Shown: positions 34,708-44,485, numbered from the stretch's first letter. The stretch: 64,000 nt of DNA from Nocardioidaceae bacterium SCSIO 66511 (GCA_023100825.1 CP095846.1:1674001-1738000); one strand, 5' to 3'. Made by a program: numbers and translations. The notes: generated from the letters alone by a model not told the origin.

Positions 34708-37700
34708 ACCTCGACGATCTACGAGCCGAGCTCGACGCCCGTGCGAACGACGTGGACCCGCGCTCGACCGTCCGAATGGCCGGCATCCGCGCCAAGGTGG
34801 CCCAGCGCCGCCGGCGCAAGGCAGGCGCGACTGTCGCCGCGAGCGTCCTCGCCGTCGGCGCGATCATCGGCGTACCCGTCGTGAGCCATCTGTCCACAGC
34901 ACCCGAGCCGGCCAAGGGCGGCCACTTCCCCGAGAAGATCGACGGGGACAGCAAGATCGCCGAGGAGCTGGGCGACAAGGGCGATGCGACGGTCACGTTG
35001 GAGTTCACGCCCGACGACACCGACTTCCTGCTCGATATCGACTGCGATGCGCTCGCTCCGGCCAACCGGAGCACTCGGGCGCTGCGCAAGGCGCCGACGG
35101 TCGAGGTCACGGTCAATGACGGGATCCTCACACCGCCGTGTGGCAAGCAGTACAACGTCGGTGTGGGCATGGGGCATGTCGGTGACCTGGCGACTCCTGA
35201 CCGAGTTCGAAACTACTGGGAGGGAATCGGCGTCACGTCCGGCGAGAAGGTGACTGTGACCGTACGCGCGGCCAACGGGCTGATGGGACAGGGCGGACCG
35301 GCCGACATCTCGGGTCGGATCGGCATCGCCGCGTACGAGATGACCGGTGACCGGGAAATACAGGACGGCATCGCGTTCCCGACGTCGAAGACGTACGACG
35401 GCGACACCTACGAGCTGGATGGACACGATGTCGCCCGTGCGGGCGGAGGCACCGCAACGGTGTCGATTCCGTCCGGGGCGGATGCACCGCTCGTGACGTA
35501 TGGATCCCCGTCATATCCCGGTGGGGTGCGCAGGGCGACGGTCGACGGTGAAAGGGGAGTCCTCACCGGCAAGGGGGGTGTGTTCAGTGAGACCTTGCCC
35601 GACTCGCGCGCACATACCGTGGAGGTCCGGGACAACGGCGTCGAGATGTCGCCCAAGGTCGTCGTCGCGTACTACACGAAGGTCGCCGATGACGAAGATG
35701 CTGAAGTGATGTTCCCGTCGACCCTCGACGGTGACACCAAGATCGCCGAGGAGTTGGGCGACGAGGGCGATACCACGGTCGAGCTGACCTTCACACCAGA
35801 GGACACGGACTTCCTACTGGACTTCGACTGCGACGATCTCAACAAGATGCGCGGTACCGACGGGTTTCGCGGTGGCAACGGTCCCAGCGTGCGGGTCACG
35901 GTCGGCGACGACGTCACCATAGCTACACCGTCCTGCGGCCAGTTCGCTGGTGGCGGTGTTTCGCACGGTGTGGTCGGCCATGTATGGACGCCCGACAGAG
36001 TCCGGCGCTTCTGGGAGGAGGCCGGCGTCCGCCCCGGTGAGTCCGTGACGATGCGAATGGATGTCATAGGCGGGCCGATGGCGCGTCCGCTCAAGCAGCA
36101 AATCGACGGTCGCATCGGCATTGCCGCGTACGAGATGACCGGCGACCGCCTCGAAACCGAAGGCGTTGCATTGCTGCGGAATCGAACCATCGACGGGACG
36201 ACGTACGAGCTCGCCGGGCACGACGTCGCCACTGGGTCCGCGACCGGAGTCGGGGTCGACGTGCCGCAACTCGATGAACCCGCCTTGGTCACGTACGGCG
36301 CGACGAAGGATCGCCTCGGGCCGAGTGGGAAGCTGCAGGTCGATGGTCGTCGCGGTGTGTTGACGGGCCGCGACGGCATTCATACCGACGCACTACCCGA
36401 CAGCAACGCGCACACGGTAAGGCTCAACAACCAGTCCGGCTTGGCCGACGACTCCGACCTTGTCGTCGCGTACTACACCCGCGTGGATGATGGCGACGAG
36501 GAGAGCGCGGACGCGATGTTCCCGACAACGCTCGACGGGGACAAACGGATCGGCACGGTGCAGCTCGAGGGCAAGAGCTGGACCGAGCTGACGATTGAAC
36601 CGACGGACTTGAGATTCCAGTGGGCGCTGGAGTGCAACACGACTGCATCGGTGACGGTGCAGATCAAGGGGTACGCCATGGACTGGGGTACGCGCTGTCG
36701 GCCGCACACACTCGGCGAGCGACCATCGAGGTATCAGGTCGGAAACTCGTACTCACCTGCATTCCTTGCCGAGCGCCTTGCGCGGGACCTTGACGAAGGC
36801 GGTCCAGTGACGATTCGCGCGCGGGTCTCGAAGGTTCGATCGGCGCCGACGAACGGAGCAGAGCCGACGGTCGGACTCGCCGCGTACGACATGTCCGGTG
36901 CGCGTACCACGATCGGGGATGCGGCCATTCCGACCGTGAAGGACATCGACGGCCGTCGTTACGTGCTGGCCGACTACGCGACTGAGCCGACCGACAGCAC
37001 GGAACGCTCGTTCAGCCTGGATCTCCCGGCTGCCGAGTCGCCAGGAGTTCTCGTGCAAGGAACCCCATCTGTAGCCGCGGGCGAGAACTACGAGATCGAC
37101 GGACCGGCGGAGCTCGGACTCAAACCAGATTCAGGCGGCGGGTTTCGCAGCTATCGGCTCAAGTCCCAGCCGGAGTCGACCATCACCATGACGATGAAAC
37201 CGCATGACACGTTCGATGGCAGTCCGGGCGTCCTGGCCTACTACCGGCCCGTGGATGACGTCGACTCCGGGACGCAGCAGTTGGCAATCCCGGACACCAC
37301 TGACGCACGCGACCCGCTTGTCGCATCTCACATCAGTGAGCCTGGTGAGACCGTGTTCCGTTCGACCTTCACGCCACAGGACACCGATCTCGCGATCGGA
37401 GCCGCGTGCACACTCCGGTCGACGATGCCTCCCGACGACGTTCGCGTCGAGCTGGAGGTGAACGGCAATCGGCGGATCATCTCCGGCGGGTGCGAACCGT
37501 ACGACGGCGAGGTGACCTTCGGCGACCGATCGGAGGCGAACCGTTCGGCGTGGAGCGATTTCGGAGTTCGAGCAGGGGAACCGGTCGAGGTAGTGATGAG
37601 AGCTCAACTCGCAACGGGCGCTCGCGGCTCGCTGAAGGACGTTCGACTTGGGTACGGCGCGTATGAGCGCAGCGCCCCCCGTACGGAGGTCGACGGGTTC

Positions 37701-38027
37701 CGGCTAGATGACTGCCAGCGATGGAACGGCCAGTGGTACAGGTTGGCCGACTACAAGACGGTCGCGGTCGACGATCAGAGTCGCAGTGCCACTCTGACGG
37801 TTCCCGAGAACGGCACGGGCGGCCTGGTCGGATTCGGCGATCGCGGAGTTCGACGGGGCCTGATCCGCCACTCGGTTGACGACGATGTCGTCGGGTTTGT
37901 GGAGCCATCGGGTGGGTCGTTCGGCGTCGAGCACGTCAACGGCGAGGGTCATGAACTGTCCGCTCGGGCAAACCCGAAGGTCGAAGGCGGTCACCTTGTG
38001 GTCGCGTACTACGAGCCCGAGAACTGA
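34704..38027 (+). CDS. Giant single-pass membrane protein with four extracytoplasmic repeats, probable sigma-factor partner
   Basis: 1107 residues, unrecognised as a whole. A basic cytosolic segment of about 40 residues precedes one membrane span (about 42-62). The rest, outside the membrane, has four diverged repeats of about 250 residues: 75-326, 337-593, 606-850 and 860-1105. Each begins with an acidic FTPDDTDFLL-like block, has two cysteines (C114/C146, C376/C411, C644/C665, C902/C930), a central AAYEMTG-like motif (209, 474, 726, 985) and ends VVAYYxxV-like. Repeats 1 and 2 are most alike. The coupled ECF sigma gene suggests an anti-sigma or sensor role, but no zinc-binding anti-sigma motif is visible. 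Confidence 0.75.
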   Translation: MNLDDLRAELDARANDVDPRSTVRMAGIRAKVAQRRRRKAGATVAASVLAVGAIIGVPVVSHLSTAPEPAKGGHFPEKIDGDSKIAEELGDKGDATVTLEFTPDDTDFLLDIDCDALAPANRSTRALRKAPTVEVTVNDGILTPPCGKQYNVGVGMGHVGDLATPDRVRNYWEGIGVTSGEKVTVTVRAANGLMGQGGPADISGRIGIAAYEMTGDREIQDGIAFPTSKTYDGDTYELDGHDVARAGGGTATVSIPSGADAPLVTYGSPSYPGGVRRATVDGERGVLTGKGGVFSETLPDSRAHTVEVRDNGVEMSPKVVVAYYTKVADDEDAEVMFPSTLDGDTKIAEELGDEGDTTVELTFTPEDTDFLLDFDCDDLNKMRGTDGFRGGNGPSVRVTVGDDVTIATPSCGQFAGGGVSHGVVGHVWTPDRVRRFWEEAGVRPGESVTMRMDVIGGPMARPLKQQIDGRIGIAAYEMTGDRLETEGVALLRNRTIDGTTYELAGHDVATGSATGVGVDVPQLDEPALVTYGATKDRLGPSGKLQVDGRRGVLTGRDGIHTDALPDSNAHTVRLNNQSGLADDSDLVVAYYTRVDDGDEESADAMFPTTLDGDKRIGTVQLEGKSWTELTIEPTDLRFQWALECNTTASVTVQIKGYAMDWGTRCRPHTLGERPSRYQVGNSYSPAFLAERLARDLDEGGPVTIRARVSKVRSAPTNGAEPTVGLAAYDMSGARTTIGDAAIPTVKDIDGRRYVLADYATEPTDSTERSFSLDLPAAESPGVLVQGTPSVAAGENYEIDGPAELGLKPDSGGGFRSYRLKSQPESTITMTMKPHDTFDGSPGVLAYYRPVDDVDSGTQQLAIPDTTDARDPLVASHISEPGETVFRSTFTPQDTDLAIGAACTLRSTMPPDDVRVELEVNGNRRIISGGCEPYDGEVTFGDRSEANRSAWSDFGVRAGEPVEVVMRAQLATGARGSLKDVRLGYGAYERSAPRTEVDGFRLDDCQRWNGQWYRLADYKTVAVDDQSRSATLTVPENGTGGLVGFGDRGVRRGLIRHSVDDDVVGFVEPSGGSFGVEHVNGEGHELSARANPKVEGGHLVVAYYEPEN

Positions 38028-38034
38028 GACAAAG

Positions 38035-38073
38035 AATCTGCCTTTGACGACGGGGGAGCGTCAAAGGCAGATT
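38035..38073. terminator. Strong bidirectional terminator hairpin
   Basis: AATCTGCCTTTGACG (38035-38049) pairs perfectly with 38059-38073 around a 9-base loop. It lies 8 bases after the membrane protein stop and between convergent genes, so it probably ends transcription from both sides. Confidence 0.85.
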
Positions 38074-38137
38074 CCGGTCGATCCGTACGTACCGGTGCTA
38101 CGAAGGAGCCGTCTCGCGCACCGGCACGTACGAAGTT

Positions 38138-39535
38138 CTACAAGAGCTCCTGCGCTCGGGTGAGTACGTCGCGCAGGATGTTTTCCATCTCGTCGAAGTG
38201 CTCCTGGTCGCAGATCAGCGGGGGAGCGACCTGGATGACGGGGTCGCCGCGGTCGTCGGCGCGGCAGTAGAGGCCGCCATCGAAGAGCGCCTTGGAGAGG
38301 AAGCCGCGCAGCAGCCGTTCGGACTCCTCCTCGTCGAACGTCTCCTTGGTGGCTTTGTCCTTCACCAGCTCGATGCCGTAGAAGTAGCCGTCGCCGCGTA
38401 CGTCGCCGACGATGTCGAGATCGGTCAGCTTCTCCAGGGTGGAACGGAAGCCGGCCTCGTTACGGAGCACATTGCCGTTGAGGTCCTCGCGTTCGAAGAT
38501 GTCGAGGTTCGCCATCGCGACGGCCGCCGAGACGGGATGCCCGCCGAAGGTGTAGCCGTGCGCGAACATGTTGTGCCCGGTGAGGAACGGCTCCATCAGC
38601 TTGTCGCTCGCGATGAGCGCACCGAGCGGCGAGTAGCCCGACGTGAGGCCCTTCGCGCAGGTGATCATGTCCGGCTGGTAGCCGTACCGGTCGGCGCCGA
38701 AATAGTGCCCGAGCCGGCCGTACGCGCAGATCACCTCGTCGGAGATCAGCAGCACGTCGTTCTCATCACAGATCTCACGGACGCGCTGGAAGTAGCCGGG
38801 CGGCGGCGGGAAGCAGCCGCCGGAGTTCTGCACCGGCTCGAGGATCACGGCAGCGACGGTGTCGGCGCCCTCGAACTCGATCACCTCGGCGATGCGGTCG
38901 GCGGCCCAGCGCCCGAACGCCTCGGGGTCGTCGCCGTGCACCGGTGCGCGGTAGAGGTTGGTGTTCGGCACTCGGAACGTACTCGGCACGAGCGGCTCGA
39001 ACGGCGCCTTCATCTCCGGGATGCCGGTGATCGAAAGCGCGCCCTGCGGCGTGCCGTGGTACGCGACGGCGCGGCTGATCACCTTGTGCTTGGTGGGCTT
39101 GCCGGTCAGTTTGAAGTACTGCTTGGCGAGCTTCCACGCCGACTCGACTGCCTCGCCGCCGCCGGAGGTGAAGAACACTCGGTTCAGATCGCCTGGCGCG
39201 TAGCCCGCCACGCGGTCGGCGAGCTCGATCGCCGACGGATGCGCGTACGACCACAACGGGAAGAACGCCAGCTCGCGGGCCTGCTTTGCGGCCGCCTCGG
39301 CGAGCTCCTCGCGACCGTGACCGGCCTGCACCACGAACAGACCCGACAGCGCGTCCAGGTAGCGCTTGCCCGACGCGTCGGTGATGTACGCGCCTTCGCC
39401 CTTGACGATGATCGGCACGTCAGCCGTTTCGTAGGACGAGTGTCGCGTGAAGTGCATCCACAGGTGGTCCTTCGCCTGCTTGTTCAGCACCTCCTTGTCG
39501 AGCATCGCGTTGTCAGGGGGCGGTGACGCGGTCAT
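38138..39535 (-). CDS. Class III aminotransferase (putrescine/omega-amino acid type)
   Basis: 465 residues. It is a PLP enzyme of fold type I, class III: K295 in TCAKGLTSGYSPLGA binds PLP, D266 in LLISDEVICAYGR holds the pyridine nitrogen, and SGGGEAVESAWKLAKQY is the phosphate loop. The N-terminal WMHFTRHSSYE is typical of actinobacterial members annotated as putrescine- or beta-alanine-pyruvate transaminases. It would convert a polyamine to an aminoaldehyde for the dehydrogenases here. It is followed on the same strand, upstream in transcription, by the PucR gene across 132 bp without other features. Confidence 0.85.
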   Translation of the reverse strand: MTASPPPDNAMLDKEVLNKQAKDHLWMHFTRHSSYETADVPIIVKGEGAYITDASGKRYLDALSGLFVVQAGHGREELAEAAAKQARELAFFPLWSYAHPSAIELADRVAGYAPGDLNRVFFTSGGGEAVESAWKLAKQYFKLTGKPTKHKVISRAVAYHGTPQGALSITGIPEMKAPFEPLVPSTFRVPNTNLYRAPVHGDDPEAFGRWAADRIAEVIEFEGADTVAAVILEPVQNSGGCFPPPPGYFQRVREICDENDVLLISDEVICAYGRLGHYFGADRYGYQPDMITCAKGLTSGYSPLGALIASDKLMEPFLTGHNMFAHGYTFGGHPVSAAVAMANLDIFEREDLNGNVLRNEAGFRSTLEKLTDLDIVGDVRGDGYFYGIELVKDKATKETFDEEESERLLRGFLSKALFDGGLYCRADDRGDPVIQVAPPLICDQEHFDEMENILRDVLTRAQELL

Positions 39536-39667
39536 GGTGTCCTCTCATTCCTGGGCAGCCACCGCCAGTATGACCAATGAGCTCGCTCTTTCACAAGGGA
39601 TTCCGTTGGACAAGCAGAGATTCTGTACGGATTTCGCAGCACACAGCACCGCGGGATGTGCGGTCTG

Positions 39668-41194
39668 TCAATCCGACACATACCCGATCGCGTGCAGCGC
39701 AAGCCAGAGATGCACGCGGTCGCGGGTCTGCGACAGCGATCGCCCGGTCAGACTTTCGATCTGGTCGAGCCGATAACGCACGGTGTTGCGGTGTACGAAG
39801 AGCCGCTCGGCCGTCTCGTTCACCGAGCCGCCGGTGTCGAGGAACGTCGTCAGCGTGGTCATCAGCGGATGGTCGGGCGGGTCCTGCTCGAGCAGCGGGC
39901 CGAGCGTCGCCTCGCCGAGCTCGCGCATGGGCAGCTCCGGGTTGGCCGTGAGTAGCCGCTCCAAGCTGAGCGGTGCGCCCTGGTGGATTCCCGAACCGCG
40001 AGACAGTGCGTCGCGCGCCTCAAGGAAGCTCCACCGGAGTCCGTCGACGCCGCTGTAGTAGCCGCCGATACCGACCGCGGCGTTGCGCCCGAGCGTACGA
40101 AGCGCGTGCAGCACCGTCGGCGCGGAGTCGCGGGTGACCTCCTCGCTACCGAAGATCAGCGCCAGGTAGCGGTCGACCTGGGCCGTCACGACGCGTCCCT
40201 CGGGGTCGATATCGGGTCCGAGCAGCGGCCACGGCAGCGTACGCAACGCGTCCGGATCGGCTTCGACGATGCCGAGCAGCACCCGGTGGCCGCCGGTGAA
40301 GTCGAGCCCGAACGCCTCCAGCCGTCGGGTCGCCTCGGTATGGGTCAGCGCGGAGCGTACGACGTCCTCCATGATCTGGCCGATCTGCTCGCGTCGGCCG
40401 TGCTGGACCGCTTGCCGTCGCTGCATCTCCAGGCCCACCAAGCTGACCGCGAACCGCAGGAGCTCCTCATTGCGCCGGCTCCCCTGGGTGGCGAGCACGG
40501 CCACCTGGCGCCCGTGCGTGCCGACGGGGAGCACGTACGCCTCCTGGTGCGCACCCTCGAAGATGTCGACCGTGGCGGGCTGGTGCATCTTGTGCAGGCG
40601 CCGGACGAGGGCCGGCGCCGGCCACGCGACCCGGATCGGCGCGCTCGCGAGTACGTTCGCCTGCTGGTCGATCACGGCGACGTTGCCGCCGAGCTGATGG
40701 CGAAGCTCCTCGCAGAAGGCGGGCAGCCCGCCGCCTGTGAGCAGATGTTCGGCGAGGCGGTCGTGCACAGACAGCAGCCGGCTCAGCTTGCGGGTGTGCG
40801 CGTCGACGTCGCGGTCCGATACCCACCGGGTGATCGCGATGAACGGCGTCTCGTACGGCACCTCGATCAGCGGGACGTGGTGCTCCTCGGCGGCGCTGAC
40901 CAGCGATCGCGGGATCTTGTCGTGGCCGAGTCCGACGCCGAACCCGATCGCGGCGGCGCCGACCGATGCGGCGCATTTGACGAAATGCGCCTGGTCCTTG
41001 GTCGAACGAAGGCGTACGCCCGTCGTCAACACGAGCTCGTCGCGCTCCATGAACGGGGTCGGATCGACCTGCTCGGTCACCGAAGCCCAGGAAACGGGCT
41101 GGTCGAGGGCGGCCTCACAGGCGCGCAGGCGCAGTCCGAAGCGTTCTTCGGCTATGACGTCCCGAACCGTCGTCATCAGCCCAACGTAGTTCAT
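39668..41194 (-). CDS. PucR family transcriptional regulator
   Basis: 508 residues. The N-terminal PucR domain (about 5-130) begins TTVRDVIAEERFGL and contains ERDELVLTTGVRL. A GGDEF-like middle region lacks the active motif, and the C-terminal helix-turn-helix reads TAERLFVHRNTVRYRLDQIE. PucR proteins respond to purines, amino acids or polyamine catabolites. ATG 41194 has AGGTG 6 bases before it; ATG 41176 is an alternative. It is divergent from the second Pot operon and lies upstream of the aminotransferase, so it probably controls both. Confidence 0.88.
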   Translation of the reverse strand: MNYVGLMTTVRDVIAEERFGLRLRACEAALDQPVSWASVTEQVDPTPFMERDELVLTTGVRLRSTKDQAHFVKCAASVGAAAIGFGVGLGHDKIPRSLVSAAEEHHVPLIEVPYETPFIAITRWVSDRDVDAHTRKLSRLLSVHDRLAEHLLTGGGLPAFCEELRHQLGGNVAVIDQQANVLASAPIRVAWPAPALVRRLHKMHQPATVDIFEGAHQEAYVLPVGTHGRQVAVLATQGSRRNEELLRFAVSLVGLEMQRRQAVQHGRREQIGQIMEDVVRSALTHTEATRRLEAFGLDFTGGHRVLLGIVEADPDALRTLPWPLLGPDIDPEGRVVTAQVDRYLALIFGSEEVTRDSAPTVLHALRTLGRNAAVGIGGYYSGVDGLRWSFLEARDALSRGSGIHQGAPLSLERLLTANPELPMRELGEATLGPLLEQDPPDHPLMTTLTTFLDTGGSVNETAERLFVHRNTVRYRLDQIESLTGRSLSQTRDRVHLWLALHAIGYVSD

Positions 41195-41323
41195 GCTGTG
41201 CACCTGCACAGTGATTCGGTGCCATCTTGGGCAAATGCCTGTCGCCTGAGCATTCGTCAGTCCCTATCTTCTCGAACAACCTCATACGAGGTTCAACGAA
41301 CACGTACCGCAAAGGCGACAGTG
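41195..41323. promoter_or_regulatory. Divergent control region of PucR and second Pot operon
   Basis: This 129-bp gap separates the regulator from PotA. It includes the short inverted pair CTGTGCACCTGCACAG (41213-41228), a near-perfect palindrome next to the PucR start that could be an operator. The right half is AT-richer. No exact promoter is claimed. Confidence 0.4.
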
Positions 41324-42358
41324 ATGACGACACCTGCAGTATCGATCGCGGGGCTGCACAAGCAGTTCGGCGATGTCACAGCCGTCGACGGCATCGACCT
41401 GGAGATCGCCCCCGGCGAGTTCTTCTCGATGCTCGGCCCGTCTGGTTCGGGAAAGACCACGGTGCTGCGGATGATCGCCGGCTTCGAGGCGCCCACCGAC
41501 GGCACGATCCACCTCGACGGCCAGGACGTCACCCGGCTGGCTCCGTTCGAGCGCAACGTGACGACCGTCTTCCAGGACTACGCGCTGTTCCCGCATATGT
41601 CCGTGGTCGACAACGTCGCCTACGGGCTGCGCGTACGAGGGGTCGCACGCGACGAACGCCGCGAACGCGCCTCCGCGGCGCTGCGGACCGTCGCCCTCCA
41701 GGGGTACGAGAAGCGTCGCCCCAGCCAGCTCTCGGGTGGACAGCGACAACGCGTCGCGCTGGCCCGGGCGCTCGTGGTCGACCCGGCTGTGCTGCTGCTG
41801 GACGAGCCGCTGGGCGCCCTCGACCTCAAACTGCGTGAGCAGATGCAGGTCGAGCTCAAGCAGATCCAGCGCGATGTCGGCATCACCTTCGTATTCGTGA
41901 CTCACGACCAGGAGGAGGCGCTGACGATGAGTGATCGCGTCGCCGTCTTCAACGACGGTCGAATCCAGCAGGTCGGGTCTGCGCACGACGTGTACGAGCA
42001 GCCCGCATCGGAGTTCGTCGCCGGCTTCGTCGGTACGTCCAACCTGCTCGAGGGCGAGGCGGCACGCACGATCGTCGGTCGCGACGGCAAGTTCGCCGTC
42101 CGGCCGGAGAAGCTCGAGGTCCAACCGGACCTGTCACAACCGGTCGGCAGCGGACGGCTGAGCGCCGACGGCGTACTCGCGGAGAACGTGTACGCCGGCG
42201 CGACCACCCGCCTGGTCGTCGACCTGGATGCCGGAGCGCGGCTGACGGTTCTCACCCAGAACCGCAGCGGCGCGGCACGGGAGGTGACGCGGGGCGACCG
42301 CGTCCGGGTCGCCTTCGACGAGCAGGACTGCCTGGTTCTCAACGGTGAGCAGGCATAG
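41324..42358 (+). CDS. potA: Polyamine ABC transporter ATPase (second PotA-like)
   Basis: 344 residues. Walker A GPSGSGKTT, Q-loop QDYALFPH, signature LSGGQRQRVALARAL, Walker B LLLDEPLGALD and THDQEEA are intact. A TOBE-like C-terminus follows with AVRPEKLEV. It differs enough from the first copy to be a separate, older paralogue. ATG 41324 is chosen; GTG 41321 is in frame and would add one residue. It begins the second uptake operon, here with the ATPase first. Confidence 0.92.
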   Translation: MTTPAVSIAGLHKQFGDVTAVDGIDLEIAPGEFFSMLGPSGSGKTTVLRMIAGFEAPTDGTIHLDGQDVTRLAPFERNVTTVFQDYALFPHMSVVDNVAYGLRVRGVARDERRERASAALRTVALQGYEKRRPSQLSGGQRQRVALARALVVDPAVLLLDEPLGALDLKLREQMQVELKQIQRDVGITFVFVTHDQEEALTMSDRVAVFNDGRIQQVGSAHDVYEQPASEFVAGFVGTSNLLEGEAARTIVGRDGKFAVRPEKLEVQPDLSQPVGSGRLSADGVLAENVYAGATTRLVVDLDAGARLTVLTQNRSGAAREVTRGDRVRVAFDEQDCLVLNGEQA

Positions 42359-42385
42359 GGGCCAACAATGCAAGGAGCCAAGCAC

Positions 42386-43615
42386 ATGACCAACGGACAT
42401 GGTCGGACCAGAAGCGTGAAGGTCGCAGCGCTCGCCAGTGCGGCGGTGCTCGCACTCGCGATCGGCGGCTGCGGTACGAGCGGTGGTGACGACGACGAGT
42501 CGAGTACGCCCGGCGGGCAGGGATTCCAGCCGCCGGACGTACCGATGGCGAAGAAGCTCGGCGACGGAGAGGGCGAGGTGAACATCCTCGCCTGGCCCGG
42601 GTACGCCGAAGACGGCTCGAACGACCCGAAGGTCGACTGGGTGACGCCGTTCGAGAAGGAGACCGGCTGCAAGGCGAACGTCAAGTACTTCGGTACGTCC
42701 GACGAAGCCGTGAGCCTGATGGGTACCGGTGACTACGACGTGGTATCCGCATCGGGCGATGCGTCGCTACGGCTGATCGCGGCCGGCGACGTCGCGCCGT
42801 TCAACACCGAGCTCACCCCCAACTACAAGGACATCGCACCGTTCCTCAAGGACGGCGACTGGAACTCCGTCGACGGCCAGATGTACGGCATGCCGCACGG
42901 CTGGGGCGCGAACCTCCTGATGTACAACACGAAGGACGTGAAACCTGAGCCGACCTCCTGGGCGGCGGTCTTCGACGACGCCTCGAAGTACAAGGACCAC
43001 GTCACCGCGTACGACTCGCCGATCTACATCGCCGACGCCGCGTTGTACCTGATGAAGCATGAGCCGGATCTGGGCATCGAGAACCCCTACGCGCTCGACG
43101 AGGAGCAGCTCGACGCGGCGGTGGACCTGCTCAAGGAGCAGAACGCCAACGTCGGCGAGTACTGGTCGGACTACACCAAGGAGGTCAGCGCCTTCAAATC
43201 GGGTACGTCCCAGATCGGCACGACCTGGCAGGTGATCCAGAACATCGCGGAGGCCGACGTGCCGGTGAAGTCGATCCTGCCCGAGGAGGGCTCGACCGGC
43301 TGGTCCGACACCTGGATGGTGGCGTCGGAGGCCGAGCATCCCAATTGCGCATACCTCTGGTCGGACTACATCGCATCGCCGAAGGCGAACGCACAGGTCG
43401 CGGAGTACTTCGGCGAGGCCCCGGCCAACCTCGAGGCGTGTGACGAGACGGCGAACAAGGAGCACTGCAAGATCTACCACGCCGATGACGCGGCGTACGC
43501 GGACAAGATCCTGTACTGGACGACGCCGATCAAGGAGTGCCTCGACGGGCGTACCGACACCGAGTGCACCGACTACGCCAAGTGGACCACCGCCTGGCAA
43601 GAGATCAAGGGCTGA
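42386..43615 (+). CDS. Polyamine ABC transporter substrate-binding lipoprotein (PotD-like)
   Basis: 409 residues. A lipoprotein signal ends with the lipobox AIGGC, so cysteine about 30 is probably lipidated, unlike the Tat-type first copy. The mature protein opens with VNILAWPGYAEDG and has MPHGWGANLLMYN, both PotD-like. Six further cysteines are seen in the C-terminal region. AAGGAG (42372-42377) stands 8 bases before ATG 42386, which rules out the earlier ATG 42368. It binds polyamines outside the membrane. Confidence 0.9.
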   Translation: MTNGHGRTRSVKVAALASAAVLALAIGGCGTSGGDDDESSTPGGQGFQPPDVPMAKKLGDGEGEVNILAWPGYAEDGSNDPKVDWVTPFEKETGCKANVKYFGTSDEAVSLMGTGDYDVVSASGDASLRLIAAGDVAPFNTELTPNYKDIAPFLKDGDWNSVDGQMYGMPHGWGANLLMYNTKDVKPEPTSWAAVFDDASKYKDHVTAYDSPIYIADAALYLMKHEPDLGIENPYALDEEQLDAAVDLLKEQNANVGEYWSDYTKEVSAFKSGTSQIGTTWQVIQNIAEADVPVKSILPEEGSTGWSDTWMVASEAEHPNCAYLWSDYIASPKANAQVAEYFGEAPANLEACDETANKEHCKIYHADDAAYADKILYWTTPIKECLDGRTDTECTDYAKWTTAWQEIKG

Positions 43616-43629
43616 ACAGGTCAATTCCG

Positions 43630-44475
43630 ATGGCAACTCCCGGAGCAGCGTTCCTGCACCGGCACCCCCGCCTGCGGTTGGCGGGGGTGCTGGGGGCGCC
43701 CCTCGTGTGGCTCGGTGTGGTCTACCTCGGCTCGCTGGCGGCCCTGCTGATCACCTCGCTGTGGGCGCAGGACCCGTTCACGACCGAGATCTACCGCACC
43801 TGGACGTTCGACAACTTCCGACAGCTCGTCACCGAGCCGCTGTATCGCGACGTGCTGGTACGTACGATCCTGATCGCCGCGTCCGTCACGGTGATCGACC
43901 TCGCGCTCGCGCTGCCGATCGCGTTCTTCATGGCGAAGGTCGCAAAGCCGCGTACCGCAAGGTTCTTGGTGATCGCCTGCCTGATGCCGCTGTGGGCCAG
44001 CTACCTGGTCAAGGCGTACTCGTGGCGGCTGCTGGTCCTCGACAACGGCGTCTTGGACTCGACCTTCGGATTCACGCCTGGCCTCGGGCTCGTCGCCGTG
44101 GTGCTGACTTTGTCGTACCTCTGGCTTCCGTACATGATCCTGCCGATCTACGCGGGGCTCGAGCGGCTGCCGGACTCCCTGCTGGAAGCCTCGGAGGACC
44201 TCGGCGCACGCCCGATGCGTACGTTCCTGTCGGTGGTGTGGCCGACGCTGATCCCGAGCATGATCGCGGGGTCGATCTTCACCTTCTCGTTGAGCCTCGG
44301 CGACTACATCACCGTCGATGTCGTCGGCGGCGCATCGCAGATGCTCGGCAACCTCGTCGACGAGAACCAGTCGTTGAACCTTCCGTTCGCCGCAGCGATA
44401 GCGACGTTCTCCGTCGTCGTGATGGCAATCTACCTCGCACTCGTACGTCGTACGGGCGCGCTCGAGAAGCTCTGA
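43630..44475 (+). CDS. potB: Polyamine ABC transporter permease (second PotB-like)
   Basis: 281 residues with six membrane spans. The coupling segment reads LLEASEDLGARPMRTFLSVV, and MPLWASYLVKAYSWRLL matches the PotB loop. It starts at ATG 43630, 14 bp after the PotD stop; the preceding bases AACAGGTC are a weak ribosome site. With the next gene it forms the channel of the second transporter. Confidence 0.9.
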   Translation: MATPGAAFLHRHPRLRLAGVLGAPLVWLGVVYLGSLAALLITSLWAQDPFTTEIYRTWTFDNFRQLVTEPLYRDVLVRTILIAASVTVIDLALALPIAFFMAKVAKPRTARFLVIACLMPLWASYLVKAYSWRLLVLDNGVLDSTFGFTPGLGLVAVVLTLSYLWLPYMILPIYAGLERLPDSLLEASEDLGARPMRTFLSVVWPTLIPSMIAGSIFTFSLSLGDYITVDVVGGASQMLGNLVDENQSLNLPFAAAIATFSVVVMAIYLALVRRTGALEKL

Positions 44476-44485
44476 GGAGGCAGCC

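Noticed and set aside
39983-41323. 447-codon extension upstream of the second potA
   Set aside because: It is the reverse shadow of the PucR gene and has no ABC-family homology.
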